A DNA stretch of 63,985 nt from Chloroflexota bacterium (lineage in GTDB: Bacteria > Chloroflexota > Anaerolineae > Aggregatilineales > UBA2796). Made by a program: the position numbers and the translations under genes. The stretch covers positions 1 to 63,985 of the forward strand of contig JAJPHV010000011.1 in NCBI GenBank assembly GCA_021325095.1, written 5' to 3'. Positions 24,047 through 32,902 of the stretch are shown here, piece after piece (the first letter of the stretch is position 1; every line of letters begins with the position of its first letter). Below the pieces are notes generated by a model, which searched no databases, was not told the origin of the DNA, and worked only from the letters and a program-made list of their open reading frames with translations.

Positions 24047-25435
24047 ATGTCACTCGTTCTCGTTGGGCTGAATCACCGCACAGCACCTGTCGAAATGCGT
24101 GAGCAGTTCTGCCTGGTCGGTTCCGGGCTGCAAATGTCATCGGGCGAGTTGCACCTTGCCAGACAGGGCAGCGCACTATCGCCCCTGCATGAAGTGGTAA
24201 TCCTGTCAACCTGCAACCGCCTTGAAATTTACGCTGTCACCCCCGGCACCGCACCCGACGCCTGGACTCATATTGAAAATTGGTTGTTGTCCGGGCGGGC
24301 CATCGACTGGCAGACCCTCCACCGGCATCTGTACTTTCTAGAAGGTCAGGCTGTTGTCCGCCATCTGTTGCGAGTGGCCGCGGGCCTGGATTCGGCTATT
24401 CTGGGGGAGCCACAGATCCTCGGCCAGGTTGCGCAGGCGTTTGCCGATGCACAGACGGCGAGCACTACGGGCGCGATCCTGTCGCACCTTTTTGCGCTGG
24501 CCGTGCGTGCCGGCAAGCGTGCGCGCACCGAGACAGCGATCAGCCGCCACACCATGTCGATCAGCCACGCGGCGGCCCAACTGGCGAAAGGCAAGCTGGG
24601 CGAACTGGACAATGCGAATATCTTGATCGTTGGCGCTGGCGAGATGGCTGAAGTGGCGGCGCAGGCATTGCACAGGCACGGCGCCCGGCAGTTCACCTTC
24701 ATCAATCGCACCTACGGGCACGCCGAGAAACTAGCCGGACAGCTTGGTGGCCGCGCCCTCAACTGGTGCCAGCTTAGGGAGGCACTAGCCTGGGCCGACG
24801 TTGCGATCACGGCCACTGGCGCCCCGCACACTGTCATTTATGCCAGCGATATAGCACAGATTCTGACGGAACGGCAGGGCCGCACGCTCATTTTCATCGA
24901 TATTGCTGTGCCCAGAGATGTTGAGCAGTCAGTCGGTGAACTGCCAGGTGTGCAGCGCTTTGACATTGATGACCTGGAAGCCAACCTCGATGCAAACCTG
25001 GCACAACGGCAGGCCGCCATACCTGCTGTGGAAGCTATCGTCGAGGCCGAGAGCCTGAACTTCCTGAACTGGCTGCACTGCCGACAGGTTGTACCGGTCA
25101 TTGCCGAACTACAAAAGAAAGCCGAATCCGTAGCTGACGCTGAACTCCAACTGGCGCTCCACAAGTTGAAAGGGCTGACGCCTCACGATCAGACTGTTGT
25201 CGAACGTCTGGCGCATCGCATCGTCGGCAAGCTGCTGCACGATCCAACTATACGCCTGAAAGCGCTGGCCGCGTGCGGAAATGGGTATGGTTACGCCCAC
25301 GCCGTGCGCGAGCTTTTCGACCTGGAAACTGTTTACCAGCCTCCAGACGATCTCGCCATGCCTTCCGGAACCTGCAACCTACAGTGTGTTTTGCCAGGTG
25401 TTTTGCCAGGCCGCAGCGAAATCACGGAGAAGTGA
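24047..25435 (+). CDS. hemA: Glutamyl-tRNA reductase
   Basis: 462 residues, first committed enzyme of the C5 tetrapyrrole pathway, reducing glutamyl-tRNA to glutamate semialdehyde with NADPH. The N-terminus LVGLNHRTAPVEMRE and catalytic-cysteine motif LSTCNRLEIYAV are diagnostic, as are RAGKRARTETAIS and the NADP-binding ILIVGAGEMAEVAAQAL. The C-terminal dimerisation domain is followed by a short extension. The stop overlaps the next ATG (TGATG), so it is coupled to the protoporphyrinogen oxidase. Confidence 0.97.
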   Translation: MSLVLVGLNHRTAPVEMREQFCLVGSGLQMSSGELHLARQGSALSPLHEVVILSTCNRLEIYAVTPGTAPDAWTHIENWLLSGRAIDWQTLHRHLYFLEGQAVVRHLLRVAAGLDSAILGEPQILGQVAQAFADAQTASTTGAILSHLFALAVRAGKRARTETAISRHTMSISHAAAQLAKGKLGELDNANILIVGAGEMAEVAAQALHRHGARQFTFINRTYGHAEKLAGQLGGRALNWCQLREALAWADVAITATGAPHTVIYASDIAQILTERQGRTLIFIDIAVPRDVEQSVGELPGVQRFDIDDLEANLDANLAQRQAAIPAVEAIVEAESLNFLNWLHCRQVVPVIAELQKKAESVADAELQLALHKLKGLTPHDQTVVERLAHRIVGKLLHDPTIRLKALAACGNGYGYAHAVRELFDLETVYQPPDDLAMPSGTCNLQCVLPGVLPGRSEITEK

Positions 25436-26883
25436 TGCCACAGCCTCATGTTGCTATTATTGGCGGCGGTATTTCGGGCCTCAGCGCCGCCTGGTATCTG
25501 CAAAACCAGGTGAGCACCGTGCCGCTCACCTATACCCTTCTAGAGCAGTCAGGGCGCTGGGGCGGCAAGATTCGCACCGAACATGTCGGGGCCTTTGACG
25601 GAGAATTTGTGGTCGAAGGCGGGCCGGACTCGTTCTTGACACAAAAGCCCTGGGCACTCCAATTGGCACGAGCGCTGGGTTTGCAGGAACAGTTGCTTGC
25701 TACAAATGACCAGGCCCGGCGTGTGTTTGTCCTCAACCATGGAAAGCCGACGCCGCTGCCTGAGGGTGTTCTGCTCATTGTGCCAACTGAATTTGTCCCG
25801 TTTGCGCGCTCACCCCTGATGTCACCGCTTGGCAAGCTGCGCATGGGCCTTGATTTGATCATCCCGCCCAAATTGGATGGGGCCGATGAGACGCTGGCCG
25901 ATTTCGTGCGGCGGCGGCTCGGCGCAGAAGCACTGGACAAGATTGCCGAGCCGATGATGTCCGGCATCTACAACGCAGAAGCGGAACGCCAGAGCCTGTT
26001 AGCTACCTTTCCTCGCTTCAGGGAACTCGAGGAAAAATACGGCAGTCTGATCAAGGGAATGCTGGCGTCGCGCCGGGCACGACCAGGCCCCAATGGGCAC
26101 CGTGCCTCACCTGTCAGCGGCCCTTCATCCGCGTTTGTCTCACTACATGACGGCATGGAAGCGCTTGTGAGCGCGTTGGTCAAGAGCCTGACCGGGCATC
26201 TTCGTCTTGGGATCGGCGTTCAGGGTATCGCCCGATCCGACGGCACGCAGTACGAGTTGGCTCTGACCAATGGCGAACATCTGCGAGCAGATGTCGTGAT
26301 TGTGACCACGCCAGCCTACGTCGCCGCTGATCTGCTGCGCGGTCTTGCGCCCGATACCGCCGCAGGACTGGACAAAATCCGCTATGTCAGCACTGGCACA
26401 ATCTCATTGGCGTTCCGCAAATCCGAAGTGGTACACCCCCTGGATGGGTTTGGGCTGGTCATCCCTCGCAGCGAGAACCGTCCAATCAATGCACTGACCT
26501 GGACCTCCACCAAATTCAACCACCGTGCGCCCTCGGACTGTGTATTGCTGCGAGTCTTCTTCGGCGGTTCTCGTAATCCTGCGATTATGAATGTGGATGA
26601 CGAACGGCTACTTCGCGTTGTGCGCGCCGAACTGAAAACGCTGATCGGAATCGATGCCGAGCCTTTTTTTTATCGAATTTTCCGCTGGATGCGGGCAAAT
26701 CCGCAGTACGATGTCGGCCACCTTGATCGACTGGGGCAGCTCGAGGCACAGCTGCCGCCTGGCATCTTCCTCACCGGCAGTGCCTATCGTGGCGTCGGCA
26801 TCCCGGATTGCGTACACCAATCGCAGCAGATAGCCAGCCGCACCGCTGAGATATTGTCACAGCGCATCAGAGAAACGGGTTAG
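25435..26883 (+). CDS. hemY: Protoporphyrinogen/coproporphyrinogen oxidase, HemY/HemG flavoprotein
   Basis: 482 residues. An N-terminal FAD-binding dinucleotide fold (IIGGGISGLSAAWYL) is followed by the typical GGPDSFLTQKPWALQLA segment, AEPMMSGIYNAEAE, and a C-terminal FAD contact (LTGSAYRGVGIPDCVHQ). It oxidises protoporphyrinogen IX or coproporphyrinogen III. ATG 25435 overlaps the hemA stop and has GGAGA upstream; the frame starting at 25273 is hemA in another phase. No ferrochelatase gene is in the window, so the haem route is incomplete here. Confidence 0.93.
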   Translation: MPQPHVAIIGGGISGLSAAWYLQNQVSTVPLTYTLLEQSGRWGGKIRTEHVGAFDGEFVVEGGPDSFLTQKPWALQLARALGLQEQLLATNDQARRVFVLNHGKPTPLPEGVLLIVPTEFVPFARSPLMSPLGKLRMGLDLIIPPKLDGADETLADFVRRRLGAEALDKIAEPMMSGIYNAEAERQSLLATFPRFRELEEKYGSLIKGMLASRRARPGPNGHRASPVSGPSSAFVSLHDGMEALVSALVKSLTGHLRLGIGVQGIARSDGTQYELALTNGEHLRADVVIVTTPAYVAADLLRGLAPDTAAGLDKIRYVSTGTISLAFRKSEVVHPLDGFGLVIPRSENRPINALTWTSTKFNHRAPSDCVLLRVFFGGSRNPAIMNVDDERLLRVVRAELKTLIGIDAEPFFYRIFRWMRANPQYDVGHLDRLGQLEAQLPPGIFLTGSAYRGVGIPDCVHQSQQIASRTAEILSQRIRETG

Positions 26884-27161
26884 CCGCAGAAAGCTGGCGA
26901 TAATCGAAACGGGGGCGAACCCGGAAGGAGGCAGAACCGGCAGCGCGAGCCGAAACAGCATCGAAAGTGAAGTCCTGACTGTCTCACCCGAAGAAGCTCA
27001 CAAGCTCTTTGATAACCCGAAAAACATGCTGAGGGGTATTTCGTCGCGTGTGAGTATAGTGCCCTGATAACTTTACTTGGAAAGACTCTCTCCCAGGCTT
27101 TACCACATGCCACGCCACGAGCGCATATAGCAGGGAAGCAAGGCAGAGCCGGGTCGCCAAT

Positions 27162-28484
27162 TCAGACGTGCGCCTCCGTTGCCACCGCCCCAAGCTGCGC
27201 TTTCACGATGGGCATCAGTTCTTCCCATTCGATGCTCGTCTGCCGCCCATTGTCGAATTCGGCGCTGACCCACGCCTGAATGCGCTGTAGGGCCGGGTCA
27301 TCTTTGGCGAGATCGAGGCCGAGATGCTGGCGAATGAGGAAGATCAGCCCGGCCAGGCCGCTGTCTTTGGTCAGCGAAACCTCAAGCGGGCGACCCAGGA
27401 GCGCAGGCACGTTGAAGGGCGCGTACATCCACCAGAATTTGTTGAGGCCGTCGGCGTGCACGCCCGCGCGGGTGCGGTGCGCATCTCGCCCGTAGAGCGG
27501 GTACTTGGGCGGAATGGCTTCGCCCATCTCAGCGTACAGATCGACCAGTTCATTGAGCGCCGTAAAGTCCGGCGCGTTCGCCTTGAAGTATCCCATCCCG
27601 ATCAGGTGGAGCAGGATCATTTCCAGCGGCGCGTTGCCGGTGCGTTCGCCCTTGCCGAGCAGGGTGCCGTTGATCACCGCGCAGCCTTCCCGGATGGCCG
27701 CCAGACAGTTGGCGACGACCAGCCCTGTGTCGTTGTGCGGGTGGAATTCCACATCGGCTGGCTCCAACCCCATCCGGTGGAGTGCCTGGAAAATGCGCGG
27801 AATACTGCGGGGTAACGCCACGTCCTCATAGGGCAGCCCCAGGCCCATCGTGTCGCAGATACGAAACTTCGGGCGTTGCGCCGTGCCGTAAGGCTCGGCC
27901 AGCCTTTGCACGGCCTCGATGAAGGGCTGCATGAAGTCCATCGGCGCGCGTGTGGCGTCTTCGAGATGCAGGCGCGGGCGGATACCCGCATCGAGCGTCA
28001 CCCTGACCGCTTCCAGATAAGTCTGTGCGGCCTGGTTGCGCCCGCCCGGTTTGAACTTGTGGAAGGTATGGTAATCCGAAGCGGAGGCCAGCATTCCGGT
28101 TTCGCGGATACCCAGGCTGCGGATCAATTCCACGTCCTTCGCCGTCGCCCGAATCCAGGTGGTCGGCTCCACTGGCGCGCCGTTGTGATACCGTTCGAGA
28201 GCGCCTTCCAGCGCCGCCCGATCCGAAGGACGATAGACAAAGAACTCCGCCTGCCGGATCGCGCCTGAACGCCCGGTGAACCGGCACAGGATGTCGTAGA
28301 TGCGCAGGCTTTGCTCGGCGGTCAGCGGCAGGCCGCCCTGCTGCCCGTCGCGGTGCGTGGTTTCGGTAGTCCATACGTCAGCCGGTAGAGTCTCCGGGCG
28401 CTTCTCCCACACGTACTGTGGGAAATTGTCGCGCGGGAAGCTGTCCAGGAAGTATTCAGGGGCCTGGGGTTCTGGAATAGACAT
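27162..28484 (-). CDS. DRE-TIM metallolyase: isopropylmalate/homocitrate/Re-citrate synthase-like
   Basis: 440 residues. The DRE-TIM signature appears as TTETTHRDGQQGG, the metal-binding HxH as EFHPHNDTGLVVAN, and the catalytic loop as GTLLGKGERTGNAPLE. These define the acyl-CoA/alpha-keto acid Claisen condensation family. A LeuA allosteric domain is absent (length about 440). Re-citrate synthases belong to this subgroup and have this length, and the divergent neighbour is an HTH-citrate synthase, so citrate formation is a serious possibility beside isopropylmalate or homocitrate synthesis. The start was set at ATG 28484 with AAGGAG upstream. Between the upstream hemY end and this gene (26884-27161) I see nothing supportable. 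Confidence 0.8.
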   Translation of the reverse strand: MSIPEPQAPEYFLDSFPRDNFPQYVWEKRPETLPADVWTTETTHRDGQQGGLPLTAEQSLRIYDILCRFTGRSGAIRQAEFFVYRPSDRAALEGALERYHNGAPVEPTTWIRATAKDVELIRSLGIRETGMLASASDYHTFHKFKPGGRNQAAQTYLEAVRVTLDAGIRPRLHLEDATRAPMDFMQPFIEAVQRLAEPYGTAQRPKFRICDTMGLGLPYEDVALPRSIPRIFQALHRMGLEPADVEFHPHNDTGLVVANCLAAIREGCAVINGTLLGKGERTGNAPLEMILLHLIGMGYFKANAPDFTALNELVDLYAEMGEAIPPKYPLYGRDAHRTRAGVHADGLNKFWWMYAPFNVPALLGRPLEVSLTKDSGLAGLIFLIRQHLGLDLAKDDPALQRIQAWVSAEFDNGRQTSIEWEELMPIVKAQLGAVATEAHV

Positions 28485-28505
28485 GGCATTCTCTCCTTGC
28501 CCACG

Positions 28506-28535
28506 ATCATAATGAGGCGTAAGATAGGTTGTCAA
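28506..28535 (-). promoter_or_regulatory. Sigma-70-type promoter for the DRE-TIM enzyme
   Basis: On the minus strand TTGACA (28535-28530) and TATGAT (28511-28506) are separated by 18 nt, 22 nt upstream of the ATG at 28484. Confidence 0.65.
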
Positions 28536-28537
28536 TC

Positions 28538-28553
28538 TTGATTGCTAAATCAA
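28538..28553. promoter_or_regulatory. Dyad operator between the DRE-TIM and HTH-citrate synthase genes
   Basis: TTGATT-GCTA-AATCAA is a perfect inverted repeat in the 84-nt divergent region. It abuts the minus-strand -35 and lies directly before TATATT (28554-28559), a possible plus-strand -10. The encoded HTH-citrate synthase is an obvious candidate to bind it (inference). Confidence 0.55.
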
Positions 28554-28568
28554 TATATTTTTGGGGGG

Positions 28569-29780
28569 ATGATGAAACGCAAACGCTATTTAACTGCTGC
28601 CGAAGCCACCGGGCTGCTTGGCATTAACACGGGCACGCTCTATTCCTACGTGAGCCGGGGCCTCGTCCGCTCGGAGAAGGTGGAAGGAGACAGCCGCCAG
28701 CGCCGCTACCACGCGGAGGACGTGTACCGGCTCAAGGAGCGCAAAGAGCAGCGCCGGAACCCGACGAAGGTGGCCCAGGACGCCATCCACTGGGGCGCGC
28801 CCATCCTCGAATCTGCGCTGACCTTGATCACCGACAACAACCTGTACTACCGGGGCTACAGCGCTCTGGAACTGGCAGCCACGCGCAGCATCGAAGAGGT
28901 CGCGGCACTGCTCTGGTTGGATGACTTCGCCCGTGCGGAGTCGCTCTTCAACGTGCCTGATTCATTCGAGGCATTGATAGATGTGGGCCGGGCCGACCTG
29001 CCCTGCGTGCCACGCCTCATTCAGGTCTTAGCGCGGGCAGGCAGCGAAGACCTGGATGCCTACTGGCTATCGCCGGATAGAGTTGCGCGGACGGGCGCGC
29101 GCATCTTGCGTCTGATGGCCTGTGTCCTCGCCGAAAAGCCATCCGCCGACAGGCCGGTGGCCCGTCTGCTGAATGAACGCTGGTGCCCTGTCCAGGATGC
29201 TGTCCGGGTGCTGAACGCCGCGCTGATCCTGTGCGCCGATCACGAGTTGAACGCTTCGTCCTTCGCGGCGCGCGTGGCGGCTTCCGCCGAAGCGCAGCCT
29301 TATGCCGTCGTCATTGCCGGGCTGGCCGCCATCCAGGGCTTCAAGCATGGCGGGAATACGGAGCGGGTCGAGGCGCTGCTGTGTGAGATGGAACGCCCGA
29401 CCCCGGCCCTGATCGCCGAGCGCATCCGACGAGGCGAGCGCATTCCGGGCTTTGGGCATCGCCTGTATCCTGATGGCGATCCGCGCGCAATGGTGCTGCT
29501 CGGCATGTTAAGGGAGCAGTTCGGCGCTTCGCCCGCGCTCAAACAGGTTGACGACCTGATCGACTCGGTACGAGAGACGATTGAGCTTTTCCCGAATATC
29601 GATCTGGCGCTGGTGGCGTTAGCCAGAACGCTGAACCTGGCCTCCGGCGCGCCGCTGGCCCTGTTCGCGCTGGGCCGAACCGCCGGGTGGATCGGCCATG
29701 CCATTGAGCAGTACCAGCGCGGCGACCTGATCCGGCCCCGCGCTACCTACGTGGGACGGCCACCCCGCCAGGAACGCTAA
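28569..29780 (+). CDS. Citrate synthase fused to an N-terminal helix-turn-helix domain
   Basis: 403 residues. Residues about 4-55 form a MerR-like/excisionase-type DNA-binding domain (YLTAAEATGLLGINTGTLYS, then RRYHAEDVYRLKERK). Residues about 75-395 are citrate synthase with the active-site histidines in ADHELNASSF and GFGHRLYPDGDPR. Such fusions are annotated in databases but little studied. The protein may be a metabolite-sensing regulator, an enzyme, or both. ATG 28569 or 28572 both follow a G-run. Divergent from a DRE-TIM synthase with a dyad operator in between. Confidence 0.85.
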   Translation: MMKRKRYLTAAEATGLLGINTGTLYSYVSRGLVRSEKVEGDSRQRRYHAEDVYRLKERKEQRRNPTKVAQDAIHWGAPILESALTLITDNNLYYRGYSALELAATRSIEEVAALLWLDDFARAESLFNVPDSFEALIDVGRADLPCVPRLIQVLARAGSEDLDAYWLSPDRVARTGARILRLMACVLAEKPSADRPVARLLNERWCPVQDAVRVLNAALILCADHELNASSFAARVAASAEAQPYAVVIAGLAAIQGFKHGGNTERVEALLCEMERPTPALIAERIRRGERIPGFGHRLYPDGDPRAMVLLGMLREQFGASPALKQVDDLIDSVRETIELFPNIDLALVALARTLNLASGAPLALFALGRTAGWIGHAIEQYQRGDLIRPRATYVGRPPRQER

Positions 29781-29784
29781 ACGA

Positions 29785-29814
29785 AAAGGGCCGGCTCGAC
29801 CTTGATCCGGCCCC
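29785..29814 (-). terminator. Terminator of rplY (possibly shared with the citrate synthase gene)
   Basis: GGGCCGG (29789-29795) and CCGGCCC (29808-29814) form a 7-bp GC stem; on the minus strand it is followed by TTTTCG, downstream of the L25 gene. Confidence 0.65.
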
Positions 29815-29851
29815 TGACAACTCAGCATCCAGGAAAACGGTATGACCTGGT

Positions 29852-30502
29852 TTAGAACTCTTCTTCCTCTTCCTTCTTGCCCTTCTCGATCACTTCCGGC
29901 TCGGCAGCAGCCACGGCGGCCTCGGCGGCGGCTTCTTCCTCCGGCTCGACAGCGCCGAGGGACTCGATACGGGCCAGCACCTCGTGCGGGTCAGACAGAA
30001 TCGTGACGTTGGGGATCGGCGGAATATCGCCCACCGTGACCTGATCGCCGAGTGCCACCAGATGCTCGACATTGACCTCGATCCGGTCAGGAATGTCCAT
30101 CGGCAGCGATTCAACTTCGATGGACTGGATAATGTGTGCCATCTGCACGTCGGAGGCGAGTTTGGGCGTGCCGACGAAGACCACCGGAACTTCCGTGCGC
30201 AGCTTTTTGGTCAGGTCGACGCGCAGAAAGTCCACGTGCAAAATGTCGCGCCTGATCTTGTCGCGCTGCACCTCGCGCACAATAGCGTTATGGATTGCAC
30301 CATCGACAACGACATTGATCACGTTCGTGCCGCCTGCTTTTTGAAGCACGATTTCCAGCGGGCGGCGCGGGCACGAAATATGGACGGGTGCCCCGCCCGC
30401 CCCGTAAATAACCGCCGGGATCAAATCCTGGCGGCGGAGCGCCTTGACCTGCTTGCCAATGACGGTTCGCGCCTGCGCTTCGAGCGAATATGCCTCTGCC
30501 AT
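29852..30502 (-). CDS. rplY: 50S ribosomal protein L25, CTC family
   Basis: 216 residues. It binds 5S rRNA. The N-terminal L25 domain is clear (LEAQARTVIGKQVKALRRQDLIPAVIYG) and is followed by the C-terminal beta domain of the long CTC type, with an acidic tail ending in KKEEEEEF. ATG 30502 is preceded by AGGAGG; the frame up to 30535 is not coding. Confidence 0.95.
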   Translation of the reverse strand: MAEAYSLEAQARTVIGKQVKALRRQDLIPAVIYGAGGAPVHISCPRRPLEIVLQKAGGTNVINVVVDGAIHNAIVREVQRDKIRRDILHVDFLRVDLTKKLRTEVPVVFVGTPKLASDVQMAHIIQSIEVESLPMDIPDRIEVNVEHLVALGDQVTVGDIPPIPNVTILSDPHEVLARIESLGAVEPEEEAAAEAAVAAAEPEVIEKGKKEEEEEF

Positions 30503-30618
30503 TAGTCTTACCTCCTGATCATCGCGCCGTAGCAAGCGCGGACATTCATTAGACCAACGTCTTGCACGTTATTGCCGTACAAGGAAACCGGGCGCATGGC
30601 GCCCGCAACAGGACAGGG

Positions 30619-30647
30619 ATTGTAGCGGATGTGGCCCGCAGCGTCAA
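30619..30647 (-). promoter_or_regulatory. Promoter of rplY
   Basis: Minus strand TTGACG (30647-30642), 17-nt spacer, TACAAT (30624-30619). The resulting leader of about 110 nt contains a GGGCGC-CAT-GCGCCC hairpin. Confidence 0.6.
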
Positions 30648-30749
30648 GCGTCGAGTTGCGCGATTAGCCATTGGCACGGCCAATTGCGCTTCCCCGCCGT
30701 CACGGGCATAATCTGAGCGGCGAAACCTGTATCCCAACTTCGAGAATTT

Positions 30750-31766
30750 ATGGCGAAAAAAACTGCCGCTTCCCAGTCGACTGCTGAACGCTATCCTTCG
30801 CTGCGCGGCGCGCTGTGGCTGTACCTGGTGGCGCTGGTCGGTACGGCGCTTATCATCTCGCTGGCCTTCAATATCGACGTTGGCTTCCTGAATCTGATGG
30901 CAGTGCTGCTGGCCTGCTTCGGGCTGACCATCGGCGCACTGTTCATCACCAACGTGCGTCCTTCAACGCTCTTCGGCCAGCGACCTGCCCGGCGCAGCCT
31001 GGTCATCAGCCTGCTGGCGGGGCTGGCCGTGTGGGTTCCGGCGTCCTGGCTGCAAGTTTCCATCTGGCACTACGTCAACGTGGTGGTTGGCCCGCTGCGC
31101 CCGCCGCTGCCTTCGACTGCTGCGCCCTGGGCTATCCTGCTGCAAGTGGTGCTGATCATCCCGCTCTGTGAGGGTCTGCTGTTCTGGGCCTATCTTCAGC
31201 GCGCAGCGGAAGGACTGGGCCGGGCGCGCGGCGCGCTCCTGGCCGCGCTCCTGTACGCCGCTTATGGGACGCTCCTGAGTGCGGGGGTCGGAGTCAGCGC
31301 TTTCCCGGCGCTGCTCATCGTGGGCCTGGCGGCGGCTTTCGCTACCTATTTCACCGGATCGGCCTGGTGCGGCATCGCCGTGCTGGTCGGTTACGGGGCG
31401 GGCAGTCCGCTGCTCGAAAGCGCCCTGTTCGACTACCTGGGGCCGCAGTTCGTCATGGAGTTCAGCTTTCGCTGGCTGCTGGTCGTCGCCGTCACCGCTT
31501 TCATCGCCTTCCTGTTGATCCAGGCGCTTCGGGTCATAGGGCCGGGTGGGGCCGCCATCGATTCGCGGCGCGAACGGCCCAAAGCACTATGGCCGGTTCC
31601 GCTGGTGATCAGCATCCTGTTTTTGCTGTTTATCGCTTATGGTGAGTATGCCCTGCGCGTCTCGCAGCGGGCACTCGGCGGGGGCAGCACCACGCCCGGA
31701 TCGGTTGTCCGGCCTGTCGTGCCGCCGTCGCAGCCCTCACAGACGCCGCAGGCCAGCAATCAGTAG
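30750..31766 (+). CDS. CPBP-family-like membrane protein with degenerate protease motif
   Basis: 338 residues with about eight hydrophobic segments. The CPBP/Abi motif region is recognisable (IIPLCEGLLFWAYLQRAAEG) but the EExxxR motif is reduced to CE with Trp in place of Arg, and the later histidine motifs are not apparent, so proteolytic activity is doubtful. The C-terminus is a Pro/Ser/Gln-rich tail. Its last 30 nt overlap the convergent SH3b gene. Function unknown. Confidence 0.7.
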   Translation: MAKKTAASQSTAERYPSLRGALWLYLVALVGTALIISLAFNIDVGFLNLMAVLLACFGLTIGALFITNVRPSTLFGQRPARRSLVISLLAGLAVWVPASWLQVSIWHYVNVVVGPLRPPLPSTAAPWAILLQVVLIIPLCEGLLFWAYLQRAAEGLGRARGALLAALLYAAYGTLLSAGVGVSAFPALLIVGLAAAFATYFTGSAWCGIAVLVGYGAGSPLLESALFDYLGPQFVMEFSFRWLLVVAVTAFIAFLLIQALRVIGPGGAAIDSRRERPKALWPVPLVISILFLLFIAYGEYALRVSQRALGGGSTTPGSVVRPVVPPSQPSQTPQASNQ

Positions 31767-32564
31767 CCCGAACAGGCCAACGCCTGCCAGCACCATGATC
31801 GGCACGATGGGCGGAACGCCCGCCTGATTGGTCGTGGTCGAAGCGCGCGGCGGGAGTGTGGCTTCGGCCATTGGCGGCGGGAAGGTGAACGTCGGCAGGG
31901 TGCCGACCCGTTCCGGCCCTTCGGTCACGTCGGCGACAACCCGCGTAAAGACGCCCGTTGCCGACGCCTGCAAGGCAGTGGCCGTTTCAGGCGCGCCGGG
32001 CGTAGCCGTCAGGTAATTGGCCGTTTCCTTCGCGGCAGCGGTTGCCACGTTCGGAGACGGGATCGCGTCCAGTCCAACGGTGGGGATAGCCGCTGGGTCG
32101 ATCCCGGTGATGTTCACAATGTCCTCGTAGACCCAGGCCCGCCCGTTGGGCGATTTATCATATTCGATCTGTATCCACTTGTTGGAGCGCCCGACGATGG
32201 CGTAGAACTGCCCCGGCAGGATCGTGCCTAGCTTCTCGGCGCTGATGTCCGGGCTGGCCCGCAGGTTCGCGCCCGTTGTCTTGTCTTTCGCCTCAACGCG
32301 GCCCTGCCCCGGCCCGCCGCTGGTCGGCGTGCGGCTGGGCGTGATCGTGATCTGGATGAGAACGGTGGGCGTCCGTGTCGGGATAACAATCGGCAGCGGC
32401 GTGGCCTGCGCGACGGCCTGTTCGTAGCTGCCGACGAGCATCAGTGCGCCCGCCAGCGACAGCAGCGACAGCATCAGCGCCCAATGCCCCTGTACCTGCT
32501 GGACGAAGTAACGCATTCGAGCATTAATGCTACGGGATGCAAACAAGATAGACCGGAAACGCAT
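31737..32564 (-). CDS. SH3b-domain protein with N- and C-terminal membrane segments
   Basis: 275 residues. An N-terminal signal/anchor helix (ALMLSLLSLAGALMLVG), a Thr/Pro linker, then a bacterial SH3 domain (about residues 95-155: GANLRASPDISAEKLGTILPGQFYAIVGR, RAWVYEDIV), a Thr/Ala-rich stretch, and a C-terminal membrane helix (VPIMVLAGVGLFGLLIAGLRRL). SH3b domains usually bind cell-wall peptides or polysaccharide. No clear Shine-Dalgarno was found; an alternative start is ATG 32516. Confidence 0.7.
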   Translation of the reverse strand: MRFRSILFASRSINARMRYFVQQVQGHWALMLSLLSLAGALMLVGSYEQAVAQATPLPIVIPTRTPTVLIQITITPSRTPTSGGPGQGRVEAKDKTTGANLRASPDISAEKLGTILPGQFYAIVGRSNKWIQIEYDKSPNGRAWVYEDIVNITGIDPAAIPTVGLDAIPSPNVATAAAKETANYLTATPGAPETATALQASATGVFTRVVADVTEGPERVGTLPTFTFPPPMAEATLPPRASTTTNQAGVPPIVPIMVLAGVGLFGLLIAGLRRL

Positions 32565-32711
32565 ATAGAACGTGAAGCGTTTGATACAATCGAGTAAGGT
32601 AATCAGGGCCTTAACCTGACATCGATAATCTTTTGATGTGAGGTGAAGCCCATTGCTTTGATGTTACGCTGAACTTCTAGACCGATTGCAGCCATACGCT
32701 GTTACCCTGCC

Positions 32712-32829
32712 TCACGAATCAAGATTACCGCTATTGAACTTAATCGGCCTTGCCCAATCAATCCGGCCCGCTTCATCACAATACGGGTTGGTAAAGTCGC
32801 GCACGAACCGGTTGTACGTATTGTTCCGC
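32712..32829 (-). pseudogene. 3'-end scrap of the PmeII-like endonuclease gene
   Basis: Positions 32724-32829 match 36263-36368 with 5 mismatches in 106 nt and in the same orientation. The reading frame of the last roughly 35 codons is kept (NRFVRDFTNPYCDEAGRIDW) and ends at a TGA at 32712. No 5' part is present. It is a remnant of a second copy of the 36251-36991 gene. Confidence 0.8.
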
Positions 32830-32847
32830 ATCCCCTTTCGTCGTGGC

Positions 32848-32902
32848 GCTAAAAGCCAAACGCCAGCGAATCAATAATGTACTTGCTTTTCTCCCGGCCT
32901 GC
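32848..32902 (-). pseudogene. 3'-end scrap of the TdeIII-like endonuclease gene
   Basis: 55 nt match 35437-35491 with 2 mismatches, covering the final codons [17 protein letters not shown] and the same TAG stop. On the upstream side it is joined abruptly to an unrelated coding fragment at 32902/32903. Confidence 0.8.

Noticed and set aside
26884..27161. Minus-strand ORFs that look vaguely like transposase C-termini
   Set aside because: No catalytic residues or terminal repeats; cannot be supported.
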